A stretch of DNA of 42,876 nt from an uncultured Chthonomonadaceae bacterium (GTDB taxonomy: Bacteria > Armatimonadota > Fimbriimonadia > Fimbriimonadales > Fimbriimonadaceae): positions 1 through 42,876 of the forward strand of contig CAMLDW010000021.1 in NCBI GenBank assembly GCA_946479035.1. Reading direction: 5' to 3'. Positions 16,443 through 24,328 of this stretch are shown piece after piece (position 1 is the stretch's first letter; the number at the start of each line of letters is the position of its first letter). Under the pieces are notes generated by a model that did not search any database, was not told where the DNA came from, and saw nothing but the letters and a program-made list of their open reading frames with translations. The translations under genes were made by a program, and so were the position numbers.

Positions 16443-18887
16443 CTAATCGCGCCAGGCAAAGTCGCCCTTTTCTACGGACCAGTCGTTGCCGAAGTAACCG
16501 GCGACGCGCACGGCCTTGCTACCGATCGTGTGGATGCGCGAGTCGTAGACGAAAAGGTCGGGGTAGTGGACGCCAGAGACGAAGTACGGCATCGTGTCGG
16601 TCGAGCGCATGCCGACGATGCCCGTGCCGCCGACGATGGCTATTAGCCGGACGCCCAAACCGCGCGGACGAACGCACAACATCGAGAGGTCGTCTCCTTT
16701 CAAAGTCTTTTCGCCGATCTTGACCGCTCCTCGCATGATCCTGACCGGGCCACTTCCGCACTCGGCCTTGATCAGTGCGTTCGTGTCCTCGTTGCCGTAA
16801 GCGATTACGGAGGTCTCGAACTCTCCATACCTGTAGTAGGTGTCTGGTGCGATCCTGGCGGACCCGTTGCCGCGCATCCACCAGGTCTCTGCGTCGTAGC
16901 GGGCTTTGGCGTATGACCAGGCGTTCTCTTCTGGAGTTCCCGTTGTGCCGTAGACGAGAGTAAAGTTGTGATTAAACGCCTCTTTGAACGGGCCAGACTC
17001 CTTCGGAGACTTGTCGCGAGACTGCTGCATGGGAACCGCAGTCCACTTTCCTTGGCTCTTTTCAAACGTATCAACGACTCGCGAAACAACAAGTGATTGT
17101 CCATCGACGTTCAGTTCGATGGAGGCTTTGGGATCGGGAATCGGCGACCAGTGCGGAACGACGGTGAACTCTTGGACGTTGGTCGTCTGGACTTCGAACC
17201 GGTTTGTCCCGACGGGGTTCGTGGCGACGATCGTCGACGGCATGAGCGCGACCTCCTGCTGCTCCACCTCGACCCAGTCACACCGGGACGAAACGGCCGG
17301 CGAAAGCGTCGTGAACTCGATGTGCCTTGCCTCGTTCGAAAGCGTCCGCCGGTGGCGCTGGAAAAAGTCCATCATCGGCCCATAGTCGAGGCAGCTCGCT
17401 CCAGGCGCTGGATCGCTGTCGTACCAATGGCCGGCGCCCGGCTCTTCGTGCCAGTCGAAGTCCCTGTGGAACGCGCCCAGGTACTCGCGCATCTTGCGCT
17501 CCTCAGTCACGGGGACGTTGTCGTCTTTGTCGCCGTGGACCATGTAGACGCCGTACTGCAGGTAGTTGCGAAGCAGCAAGGTCGTGTCGCTCACGTTCGC
17601 GGCGCGCAGCATCATCGCCTCGACCGCGTCGGGGTTCTCGTACTTCAGGCCGCCGCCATAGGTCGAAAAGCTGATCCACCCCGAGCACGGCCCGATCGCG
17701 GCCCATTGGTCGGGGTAGATCGCGCCGAGGATCCAAGCGCCGTGCCCGCCCATCGAATGGCCCGTGAGATAGATGCGGTCCTCGCGCGGGTGGAACCGGC
17801 TCTTTGCGTCTGCGAGCACTTCCAGCGCGTCCATGCGGCCCCAGTCCTCCCAGTCGAACCCGTAGGGGCGGCGATTGGTCGCAGCGACGACCCAAGCCCA
17901 CGGCTTCGCGCCGTAGGCGGCTGCCTGGCCCGTCGCCTCTACGCCGGCGCCGTGGACGGTGAGGATGAGGGAGTCCGCCGTCTGCAGGTCGGCCTTGAAC
18001 GGCGGAAGCACCGCGTAGTACTGCACGCTGCCGTCGATGCCGCTTACGAAAGTGCGCTTGTGCAGGTCCCAAGGCGCTTTGACATTGAGATCGAACGTCA
18101 CGGGCTCGCCGACGGGCGCATTGCTGCCTCTTCGCACGAGCTGCAGCGTAAGCTTCTCCTTTCCGGGCTCGCTCTTTTCGCCAGGACGAAGGGCGAACTG
18201 CACTTTCTGCGACGTAAGTGGCGCAAGCGGAGCGCATCCGCTGCTCCTCTCGTCGCCTCCATCTAGCTTTGCTGAGACCTGCAGGTCGCTCACGGTCTTG
18301 TCCGTCGCGTTGGTCACGATCACCGCTCCAAACAGCTCGCCGCCCTCTCCAACGATCACGTCCGGCAGGGTCGCGTCCCGCTGCTCGATGAACACGTCGC
18401 CTTCAGGCTTGACGAATCGAGCCTTGAGAGAGCCGCGGCCGACGTTGAACAAGAGGCTGTTCGCGCCTTTGTGCAGCAAGATTGGCACACGGTCGTATCC
18501 AAAGCTGTACGGGTCTCCTCCGCGCGGCTCGCCGTTGACGTACACGTATCCGTGCCCGGCCGCCTCGAGCATCATCACCCTATCGGCGTCCGAATCCACC
18601 GAAGCGAACGCGAAGCCGCCGCGGAACGCCCGGCTCTGGATCGTGCCGTCCTGGCCCGCCTCGGCCTTGGTCCAAGTTCGCACGGCGCCGCCGACGGCCT
18701 GGACGGTGTCCCCCTCTTTGGGCGACTTGAACTCTCCCTTGACGAGCAGCGCGGTCAGCGCGTTGGTCACGATCGGTACGCGCCCGCCCGTGCCCACCGG
18801 CTCTAGGGTCAAGACCTGCCTGACCTCAATTGTTTCAGGTTGAAAACCGGCCGTTACAGAGAAAAGAAAGAGGACGGGCGCAAGCAT
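16443..18887 (-). CDS. Large secreted alpha/beta hydrolase (esterase/peptidase-like)
   Basis: This is an exported 814-residue hydrolase. A signal peptide (LAPVLFLFSVTAGF) leads into an N-terminal beta-rich region (about 25-290) that looks like accessory or carbohydrate-binding-like modules. The alpha/beta-hydrolase domain, of the PHB-depolymerase/prolyl-oligopeptidase type, spans about 300-540. It has the nucleophile elbow LTGHSMGGHGAW, the Asp in VHGDKDDNVPV and the His in PGAGHWYD. A C-terminal beta region of about 270 residues follows. The ATG at 18887 gives a proper signal peptide, and TATGAC lies 9 bases upstream. The substrate (polyester, acylated polysaccharide or peptide) is not determined. 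The gene stands alone, convergent with the sigma gene. Confidence 0.8.
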   Translation of the reverse strand: MLAPVLFLFSVTAGFQPETIEVRQVLTLEPVGTGGRVPIVTNALTALLVKGEFKSPKEGDTVQAVGGAVRTWTKAEAGQDGTIQSRAFRGGFAFASVDSDADRVMMLEAAGHGYVYVNGEPRGGDPYSFGYDRVPILLHKGANSLLFNVGRGSLKARFVKPEGDVFIEQRDATLPDVIVGEGGELFGAVIVTNATDKTVSDLQVSAKLDGGDERSSGCAPLAPLTSQKVQFALRPGEKSEPGKEKLTLQLVRRGSNAPVGEPVTFDLNVKAPWDLHKRTFVSGIDGSVQYYAVLPPFKADLQTADSLILTVHGAGVEATGQAAAYGAKPWAWVVAATNRRPYGFDWEDWGRMDALEVLADAKSRFHPREDRIYLTGHSMGGHGAWILGAIYPDQWAAIGPCSGWISFSTYGGGLKYENPDAVEAMMLRAANVSDTTLLLRNYLQYGVYMVHGDKDDNVPVTEERKMREYLGAFHRDFDWHEEPGAGHWYDSDPAPGASCLDYGPMMDFFQRHRRTLSNEARHIEFTTLSPAVSSRCDWVEVEQQEVALMPSTIVATNPVGTNRFEVQTTNVQEFTVVPHWSPIPDPKASIELNVDGQSLVVSRVVDTFEKSQGKWTAVPMQQSRDKSPKESGPFKEAFNHNFTLVYGTTGTPEENAWSYAKARYDAETWWMRGNGSARIAPDTYYRYGEFETSVIAYGNEDTNALIKAECGSGPVRIMRGAVKIGEKTLKGDDLSMLCVRPRGLGVRLIAIVGGTGIVGMRSTDTMPYFVSGVHYPDLFVYDSRIHTIGSKAVRVAGYFGNDWSVEKGDFAWRD

Positions 18888-18996
18888 TCCGAACAGGTCA
18901 TACCCCGCAGGGCGTAGGAACCTAGGAATCCGGAAACATTTCAGCCGCCTTTTGGGTTGAAACAGCGGGGGTTTAGAGCCCAGGAGGTGATGTAGA

Positions 18997-20307
18997 ATGC
19001 CAACGCTCACGATGGACCAGTCTTCGCGCCTACTCGACGCCGTCCATCTGGCCACGCGGAAGCTCGCGAGCCTGGAGGACCTCGACGTTGTGCTCCAGGA
19101 AGTGCTGGGGATCTGCGTCGAGGCAGTGGGCGCGAGCGGCGGCACGATCTACATCCACGACCCGTCCACGCGGACGCTGCAGTTCCGCTACGTGCAGCCA
19201 AAGCAGGTCGCCGAGGAGATCGCTATGTGGGAGATCGCCGACGACTTCGGCGTGGCCGGACGAGTGTTCCAGACGGGCAAGCCGGAGATCAGCAACTACC
19301 CCAAGGGCGGCGACAGGGCGCACAAGCAGATCCGTGAGCGAACCGGTGTCGTGGTCGAGACGATGCTCACTATGCCGCTGCAGATCGCAGACCTGCCCGC
19401 GGTGGGCGTGGTCCAGCTCGTGAACAAGATCGATGGCACGTTCAGCGAACAGGACGCGATGGTCCTGGACACCGTCTCGCACGTTTCCACGCTTGCGATC
19501 ATGAACGGCCGCCTGGTGGAGCAGAGCTCTCAGGTCGCGTCGCTGCAGGGAATGGGCCGCGCGGCGCACGACCTGGCCAACAAGGCTGGCGTACTCATGA
19601 CGTTCCTGCCCGACTTTGAGCGGAACCTAGGGGGCCTGCGCAAGTGCCTCGAAGAGAGCGGCGTGCGGGGCGAGGCGTGCAGGTACCTCGACCAGCTCGA
19701 GGCGAGCTACCGCGACGTCTGGTACCCGTACACCGAGCGCGTCTACCGCTTTGCACGGCTCATCAACGACCTTGCGGCGGGCAAGAAGCTTGAGCCGAAG
19801 AAGAAGCTCCAGTTCTTTGCGACTGTTGTGCGGGTCGGCGTCGAGTACCTCGAGCCGCTTTCGCGCAGGTCGCACGTCGGCATCGAGTTCGACGTCGATG
19901 AGAGCGCGCCACCGTTCGAGTTCGACGACCTTTACGTCGTCCGCATCGCCGAAAACCTCGTAGGGAACGCGATCAAGGCGGTAGCCGAGACGATCCCAGA
20001 CGAATGGATCACGCAGCACGGCGACGACCTCGATGCCACTTTCGCGAACGTGACCGTCCGGACGCGCTACCAAGACCACAGGCACGTGCTGGAAGTCAGC
20101 GACCAGGGCCCGGGCATGTCCCCGGGCACGATCCGGCGCATCCTCTCGGGCCGGGCGCGCACGGGCTGGGAGCGGGCCACAGGAAGCGGTCTGGGCACCA
20201 AGATCGTGCTGGACCTCGCGGCGACGCACGGCGCCTCGGTCTCTGTCGAGAGCAGGCTCGGTCAGGGCACGACGTTCCGCGTAGAGTTCCCCGAGAGCAC
20301 GGACTAG
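18997..20307 (+). CDS. Orphan soluble GAF-domain histidine kinase
   Basis: This 436-residue cytoplasmic protein has a GAF domain (about 12-175), a helical dimerisation-like segment with a candidate phospho-acceptor H191 in GRAAHDLANKAG, and a HATPase_c domain (about 320-432). The HATPase has the N-box NLVGNAIKAV, G1 box VSDQGPGMSP and G2 box GSGLGTKIVLDLAATHG. The H-box is divergent, so it could be a kinase or a GHKL ATPase with another role. A textbook AGGAGGT lies 8 bases before the ATG, so this gene is leadered. No response regulator is adjacent. It ends on a CTAG shared with the convergent PP2C gene. Confidence 0.85.
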   Translation: MPTLTMDQSSRLLDAVHLATRKLASLEDLDVVLQEVLGICVEAVGASGGTIYIHDPSTRTLQFRYVQPKQVAEEIAMWEIADDFGVAGRVFQTGKPEISNYPKGGDRAHKQIRERTGVVVETMLTMPLQIADLPAVGVVQLVNKIDGTFSEQDAMVLDTVSHVSTLAIMNGRLVEQSSQVASLQGMGRAAHDLANKAGVLMTFLPDFERNLGGLRKCLEESGVRGEACRYLDQLEASYRDVWYPYTERVYRFARLINDLAAGKKLEPKKKLQFFATVVRVGVEYLEPLSRRSHVGIEFDVDESAPPFEFDDLYVVRIAENLVGNAIKAVAETIPDEWITQHGDDLDATFANVTVRTRYQDHRHVLEVSDQGPGMSPGTIRRILSGRARTGWERATGSGLGTKIVLDLAATHGASVSVESRLGQGTTFRVEFPESTD

Positions 20308-21128
20308 CCGCGCCTCAGCAGGCCGTCCACGCGCACGACGATCACCGTCGTGTTGTCGCTGCCGCCGCCGAGAAGCGCCTTTGCGACCAGGTTCCAAGCG
20401 GCTTCGGCCGGTCCGAGCTTGAAAAGAATGTCTCGGATCTCTTCGTCGTTCACGTGGTTAGTGAGGCCGTCGGAGCAAAGCAGATAGACGTCGCCTTCGC
20501 GCACGTCCTCGACGAATACGTCCGTCTTGACCTCCTGCTCAGTCCCGACCGCGCGCGTGAGCACGTGGCGGTAGGGATGGACCTCCGCCTCCTCCCTCGA
20601 CATCACGCCTGCCGCCACGGTCTCCTCGACCCACGTGTGGTCCGTGGTCATCTGCGAGACGGCGCCTTCGCGCAAACGATAGACCCGCGAGTCGCCGACC
20701 TGCGCGATGTACGCTTTTTCCTGCACGATGAGCAGAGCGCTGAGGGTCGTGCCCATCCCCTTGCGCCCCGGCACGGCGCGCGCGACGTCGAGCACGAACC
20801 GGTTTGCTGCGGTCACCGCGGACCGTGCCGCCTCGGCGGGGTCTTCGGCCGGGTGGTTGCGGTAAACGTCGATAAAGGTCTTGCAGGCGAGCTCGCTGGC
20901 GATCTGGCCCGCCTCGTGCCCGCCCATGCCGTCGCACACGATGAACGCCATGCCCCGCCAGGCCAAGTCGTCGTCTGTGGCGGGCACGAAGAACTCGAAC
21001 TTGTCCTCGTTGTTCTCGCGCACTCGCCCCAGGTCCGTCTTCGCGCCGATAGAGACCGAAGGGCGAACCCTCAGGGCTGGCCTGGGAGCGAGCTCCTGGA
21101 CGGCGTACTCGGCCGTGGTCTCTTCCAT
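20304..21128 (-). CDS. PP2C-type serine/threonine protein phosphatase
   Basis: This is a 274-residue metal-dependent phosphatase of the Stp1/PrpC kind that reverses Hanks-type kinase phosphorylation. All metal motifs are visible: E41-D42 in ENNEDKFEF, VCDGMGGHEAG (D66), GTTLSALL, VGDSRVYRLREG, LCSDGLTNHV and GGSDNTTVIVV. The product is cytoplasmic, with no membrane segment. The ATG overlaps the stop of the FHA gene by one base, so the two are co-translated: a phosphothreonine reader and a phosphatase in one operon. No cognate kinase gene lies in this window. Confidence 0.94.
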   Translation of the reverse strand: MEETTAEYAVQELAPRPALRVRPSVSIGAKTDLGRVRENNEDKFEFFVPATDDDLAWRGMAFIVCDGMGGHEAGQIASELACKTFIDVYRNHPAEDPAEAARSAVTAANRFVLDVARAVPGRKGMGTTLSALLIVQEKAYIAQVGDSRVYRLREGAVSQMTTDHTWVEETVAAGVMSREEAEVHPYRHVLTRAVGTEQEVKTDVFVEDVREGDVYLLCSDGLTNHVNDEEIRDILFKLGPAEAAWNLVAKALLGGGSDNTTVIVVRVDGLLRRG

Positions 21129-21997
21129 CAGTCTCCCTTGAAGCGCACGCGCAGGGTCTTGTCGCCGAGCTTGATCACGTCGTCCTTTTGGAGCTGGGTC
21201 CGTTGGTCCGGCGTCAACTTTGCGTCGTTGAGCACGGTCCCGTTCGTGCTGCCCGTGTCGGTGAGGTACACGCCCGTCTCGTCCACATCGAACTTGCCGT
21301 GACTACCGCTCACGTAAGGGTCGCTGATCACGATATCGTTGTCGGTGCGCCGGCCGAACGTGTGGCTCCCTTTTTCGAGCGCGACCTCTTCGTCGTCGAC
21401 CATAAGCCGCGCCATCGCGCTCTGCACGGTCGGAGCGACCGAGATCGCAGAAGTCCTGCCGCTCATCGCCTGTTGGGTCTTGTTCGTCTCTCCCGGCGTG
21501 CTGAAGGACATCTCGTATCCGCCGAACGAGACGACGTCGCCCGGGTTGAGCGCGCGCGGCTCGCCCGGCGCGATTTTGGCGCCTGTGACCTTTGTGCCGT
21601 TCGTGCTGCCGAGGTCCTCGATCGTCGCGCTCTGTCCGTCGAGCGTGACTTGCGCGTGGCGGCGGCTGACGCGGGTGTCTTCGACCGCGATGTCGCCCTG
21701 CCTCCCGACCGTGTTCGGGCCAGGGCGGAGCTGGTGCTCGCGCCCGCTCTGGTCGACGAGGCACGGAAGGCGCACGCTCGGCGCGCCAAACGCGTCGCCA
21801 TCGAGCGCCTTCTCGAAGATAAGCCCGCAATCGGTGCAGAACATGATGCCGGGCGGGTTGAAGCTCTTACAGACCGGGCACTGCACCGGCTTGATGGTGA
21901 CCGTGGTGTTGATGCTGGGCGCTGAGCCCATCACGGTCTTGTTGGGGTCCGCCGACGGCGCGCCCCCTAATGCGCGGGTCTTGTTCGGGTCGGTCAT
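21128..21997 (-). CDS. Zinc-ribbon protein with two FHA domains
   Basis: FHA domains bind phosphothreonine peptides. This 289-residue protein has an N-terminal tail with DPNKT repeated at residues 3-7 and 17-21. A zinc ribbon follows (C40, C43, C54, C57: CPVCKSFNPPGIMFCTDC). FHA1 spans about 86-160, with VGRQGDIAVEDTRVSRRHAQ and DLGSTNGT. A Ser/Thr-rich linker (NKTQQAMSGRTS) leads to FHA2 at about 205-285, with FGRRTDNDIVISDPYVSGSH and DTGSTNGT. Each FHA domain keeps the GR, S-H and N-G residues needed for pThr binding. The tail Thr residues are plausible kinase sites for self-binding, as in GarA/OdhI, but that is inference. AAGGGAAAGAG lies upstream of the ATG. The PP2C gene follows by overlap. 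Confidence 0.92.
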   Translation of the reverse strand: MTDPNKTRALGGAPSADPNKTVMGSAPSINTTVTIKPVQCPVCKSFNPPGIMFCTDCGLIFEKALDGDAFGAPSVRLPCLVDQSGREHQLRPGPNTVGRQGDIAVEDTRVSRRHAQVTLDGQSATIEDLGSTNGTKVTGAKIAPGEPRALNPGDVVSFGGYEMSFSTPGETNKTQQAMSGRTSAISVAPTVQSAMARLMVDDEEVALEKGSHTFGRRTDNDIVISDPYVSGSHGKFDVDETGVYLTDTGSTNGTVLNDAKLTPDQRTQLQKDDVIKLGDKTLRVRFKGD

Positions 21998-22091
21998 GGG
22001 TGCTCTTTCCCTTATTGTGACCTATTTGCAAGGGAGCCTTGGCCGGGCCGAACCGCGTCCCACTGACGGGAACCCCGACCCGTGCGGGTGA

Positions 22092-22097
22092 CATAAT
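22092..22097 (+). promoter_or_regulatory. -10 box of first cyclophilin gene, leaderless type
   Basis: CATAAT is followed by seven bases (CCTGTAC) and the GTG at 22105. It both marks the start codon and explains the absence of a ribosome binding site. Confidence 0.5.
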
Positions 22098-22104
22098 CCT
22101 GTAC

Positions 22105-22827
22105 GTGAACAGCGCGCGCGCACTTTCCCTCGCCGGCCTTTGCGGTATGGCGGTCCTCGGTATGTGGGGCTGCGACCCCGAAAAGATGGTCGGCGACCCG
22201 GCCAAGCCGGACGACAAGTCCACGACAGCCCCTGCCAAGGACCACAAGGAGGAGCCGCCTAAGCCGCTCAAGGACAGTCCGAGCCCCGGAGACGAGGTCG
22301 CTGTGCTCGACACGGACAGGGGAAGGATCGTGTTCATGTTCTATCCCGAGCGCGCGCCGAAGACCGTCGAGAATTTCAAGTCGCTAGCCAAGAGGGGGTT
22401 CTACGACGGCACGCGCTTCCACCGCGTGCTCGTCGGTTTCATGATCCAGGGCGGCGACCCGCTCTCGAAGGACCTGTCCAAGGCCGACCTGTGGGGATCG
22501 GGCGGCAACATGGACGCCTCTGGCCAACAGATCAACGTGCCGGCGGAGTTCAGTGAGATCAAGCACGTGCGAGGCATCGTGAGCATGGCGCGAGGCAACG
22601 ACCCCAACTCTGCGAGCAGCGAGTTCTTCATCGTGCACAAGGACTCGCCGCACCTGGACTTGCAGTACTCGGCCTTCGGCAAGGTGGTCGAAGGAATGGA
22701 CGTCGTCGACCAGATAGCCGAGAAGTCTCCCGTAAAGCCACCCACGCCGCGGGGTGACGGGATCGTGTTCCCCAAGTACGCGACTGTCGTGAAGAAGGTC
22801 ACGATCCAGGCCTGGCCGCTCAAGTAG
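22105..22827 (+). CDS. Cyclophilin-type peptidyl-prolyl isomerase, lipoprotein
   Basis: This is an exported proline isomerase of 240 residues. With the GTG start at 22105, the N-terminus is a signal peptide ending in the lipobox VLGMWGC, so the protein is membrane-tethered. An acidic/Pro-rich linker is followed by the cyclophilin domain (about 65-235): RFHRVLVGFMIQGGDP with the catalytic Arg, GIVSMARG, SEFFIVHKDSPHLD and YSAFGKVVEGMDVVDQI. It probably folds envelope proteins. An upstream in-frame ATG (22039) would bury the signal peptide. The next gene is a paralogue with its own promoter. The FHA gene is divergent. Confidence 0.9.
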   Translation: MNSARALSLAGLCGMAVLGMWGCDPEKMVGDPAKPDDKSTTAPAKDHKEEPPKPLKDSPSPGDEVAVLDTDRGRIVFMFYPERAPKTVENFKSLAKRGFYDGTRFHRVLVGFMIQGGDPLSKDLSKADLWGSGGNMDASGQQINVPAEFSEIKHVRGIVSMARGNDPNSASSEFFIVHKDSPHLDLQYSAFGKVVEGMDVVDQIAEKSPVKPPTPRGDGIVFPKYATVVKKVTIQAWPLK

Positions 22828-22837
22828 CGCCGTCTGG

Positions 22838-22843
22838 CATAAT
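22838..22843 (+). promoter_or_regulatory. -10 box of second cyclophilin gene, leaderless type
   Basis: CATAAT is followed by six bases (CCGCAC) and the ATG at 22850, in a gap of only 22 bases after the previous stop. Confidence 0.5.
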
Positions 22844-22849
22844 CCGCAC

Positions 22850-23464
22850 ATGAGCCTTTCGCTGTTCGTGCCGGTTGCGCTCGGCCTCGCCGGCCTCATG
22901 ATGTCGGTGCCGCAGGACCTGCCCAAGGCGCCCAAAGACGGAGACGAGGTCGCCGTTCTCGAGACCGACCTCGGCACGATCGTGCTGATGTTCTATCCGG
23001 AGAAGGCGCCGCGCCACGTCGAGAACTTCAAGACCTTAGCTCGGCGCGGGTTTTATGACGGCACGCGTTTCCATCGCACGATCCCAGGCTTCATGATCCA
23101 GGGCGGGGACCCGAACAGCAAGGACCTCGCGAAGGCGCAGATGTGGGGGACGGGCGGAAACGAGATCGAAGGCAGCGAGATCAACATTCCTGCCGAGTTC
23201 AGCGACATCAAGCACGAGGCTGGCGTGCTGAGCATGGCGCGGTCCTCGGACCCCGACAGCGCGAGCAGCCAGTTCTTCATCATGCACAAGGCCTCGCAGC
23301 ACCTCGACGGCCAGTACAGCGCGTTCGGACGCGTGGTCTCGGGTATGGACGTGGTGGACAAGATCGCCACGCGGCGCAGCGGCCAGAACGGAGAGATCAG
23401 GCCCGAGGAAGCGGTCGTGCTGCGCTCTGTTAAGATCGAGCTCTGGCCGGTCAAGAGGGACTGA
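22850..23464 (+). CDS. Cyclophilin-type peptidyl-prolyl isomerase, secreted
   Basis: This 204-residue paralogue of the preceding gene has an N-terminal signal sequence (SLSLFVPVALGLAGLMMSV) but no lipobox Cys, so it should be released into the periplasm or outside. The cyclophilin core shows RFHRTIPGFMIQGGDP, the catalytic Arg, GVLSMARSSDPDSASSQFFI, QHLDGQYSAFGRVVSG and a C-terminal strand (VVLRSVKIELWPVK). A common ancestor with its neighbour is clear from the shared GDEVAVLETD start and near-identical motif spacing. This points to a local duplication followed by different anchoring. Confidence 0.9.
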   Translation: MSLSLFVPVALGLAGLMMSVPQDLPKAPKDGDEVAVLETDLGTIVLMFYPEKAPRHVENFKTLARRGFYDGTRFHRTIPGFMIQGGDPNSKDLAKAQMWGTGGNEIEGSEINIPAEFSDIKHEAGVLSMARSSDPDSASSQFFIMHKASQHLDGQYSAFGRVVSGMDVVDKIATRRSGQNGEIRPEEAVVLRSVKIELWPVKRD

Positions 23465-23566
23465 CGCGTTCGGCTCGGGGTCTGGGGGCACAAAGGTCTC
23501 TCGCCCGGGATCTAGCTTCAACGCTTGCGTTTGTGGGCCCAATACGACCCGTTCGGCCCCTGTGAC

Positions 23567-23585
23567 GCGGGCAAAGTCCGCCCGC
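23567..23585 (+). terminator. Terminator-like hairpin after cyclophilin pair
   Basis: GCGGGC and GCCCGC form a 6-pair stem around a 7-base loop, followed by TTCTGTT. The hairpin sits immediately before the -10 box of the next gene. Confidence 0.45.
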
Positions 23586-23591
23586 TTCTGT

Positions 23592-23597
23592 TAGAAT
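23592..23597 (+). promoter_or_regulatory. -10 box of small lipoprotein gene (leadered)
   Basis: TAGAAT lies 40 bases before the ATG at 23638. The leader contains GGTGGGGTG as a ribosome binding site. A -35 box is not evident. Confidence 0.4.
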
Positions 23598-23637
23598 GCT
23601 AGGACACCCGCGGGCGACCGCTGGTGGGGTGATGCAT

Positions 23638-23781
23638 ATGAACAAAACTCTCTTAGCGCTAGGGCTCGTGCTGGCGTTCTTATTGATCGGTTGCAGCAAG
23701 GCTGAAGACAAGCCTTCCACCGACACGACTGGCGGAACGACAACGGGCGCATCAGGCGCCGCGCCTTCCACCACCAAGTGA
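23638..23781 (+). CDS. Small lipoprotein, 47 residues
   Basis: The precursor has a signal peptide and lipobox (LLALGLVLAFLLIGCS, modified Cys at residue 21). The mature part is only 27 residues: a few charged residues, then a Thr/Gly/Ser/Ala-rich low-complexity tail (DTTGGTTTGASG). Tiny entericidin-like or spacer lipoproteins look like this, but I recognise no family. The ATG at 23638 is best placed after GGTGGGGTGATG; an ATG at 23632 would add two residues. Its own promoter and a strong terminator flank it, so it is a self-contained transcript. Length and composition make homology hard to judge. Confidence 0.6.
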   Translation: MNKTLLALGLVLAFLLIGCSKAEDKPSTDTTGGTTTGASGAAPSTTK

Positions 23782-23790
23782 CCTTTTCGC

Positions 23791-23821
23791 GCCCCGGGTC
23801 CGGCTTTGCCGGGCTCGGGGC
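23791..23821 (+). terminator. Long terminator hairpin after small lipoprotein
   Basis: A 14-pair stem with two G-U pairs (GCCCCGGGTCCGGC, loop TTT, GCCGGGCTCGGGGC) begins 9 bases after the stop and is followed by GCACTTCGTTTG. The T content behind it is modest, but the stem is very stable. Confidence 0.6.
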
Positions 23822-23839
23822 GCACTTCGTTTGCTCGGC

Positions 23840-23845
23840 CATAAT
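23840..23845 (+). promoter_or_regulatory. -10 box of dCMP deaminase operon, leaderless type
   Basis: CATAAT is followed by six bases (CTCGGC) and the ATG at 23852. It probably drives the operon through uppP. Confidence 0.5.
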
Positions 23846-23851
23846 CTCGGC

Positions 23852-24328
23852 ATGTCGGGGCGGCCGAGCTGGGACACCTATTTCATGCAGATCGCGCACC
23901 TGGTCGCGACCCGCGCGACCTGTCCCCGGCGCTCCGTCGGAGCGATCGTCGTCAAAGAGAAGCACATCGTCGCGACGGGATACAACGGCGCGCCGGCCGG
24001 CCTGCCGCACTGCCCGCCCGATGGCGACAAGTACGAGTGGCCCCGCGGCTGCCTGATCGCCGGCCACTGCATGCGCAGCCTTCACGCTGAGCAGAACTGC
24101 CTGTTGCAAGCGGCCAAGATCGGGCTCGCGTGCCAAGGCGCGACGATGTACGTCACGTGCCAGCCGTGCAACACCTGCGCCAAGATGATCATCAACGCTG
24201 GCGTGCAGCGCGTGGTCTACGAGGGGGACTACCCGGACGACTTTTCGCTCGAGCTGTTCCGCGATTCGAGGCTTCAGGTCTTTCGCTATAAGGAGGGCGT
24301 AGTGGAGGCCGTGGAGTTCGCGGTTTGA
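23852..24328 (+). CDS. comEB: dCMP deaminase (ComEB family)
   Basis: This Zn-dependent cytidine/deoxycytidylate deaminase has 158 residues. It converts dCMP to dUMP for thymidylate synthesis in the cytoplasm. The active-site motifs are clear: HAEQNCLLQAA (Zn His and catalytic Glu) and CQPCNTCAKMI (PCxxC Zn ligands). The N-terminal family motif SWDTYFMQIAHLVATRATCPR and the GYNGAPAGLPHC loop are also present. The ATG at 23852 sits exactly 6 bases after a -10 box. Its stop overlaps the TTG start of the next gene (TTGA), which ties nucleotide metabolism to the lipid-carrier genes downstream. Confidence 0.93.
   Translation: MSGRPSWDTYFMQIAHLVATRATCPRRSVGAIVVKEKHIVATGYNGAPAGLPHCPPDGDKYEWPRGCLIAGHCMRSLHAEQNCLLQAAKIGLACQGATMYVTCQPCNTCAKMIINAGVQRVVYEGDYPDDFSLELFRDSRLQVFRYKEGVVEAVEFAV

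Noticed and set aside
18992..18997. TAGAAT directly over the start of the GAF kinase gene
   Set aside because: It overlaps the ATG itself, so it cannot be a -10 box for that start. The gene has an excellent AGGAGGT site and must be leadered.
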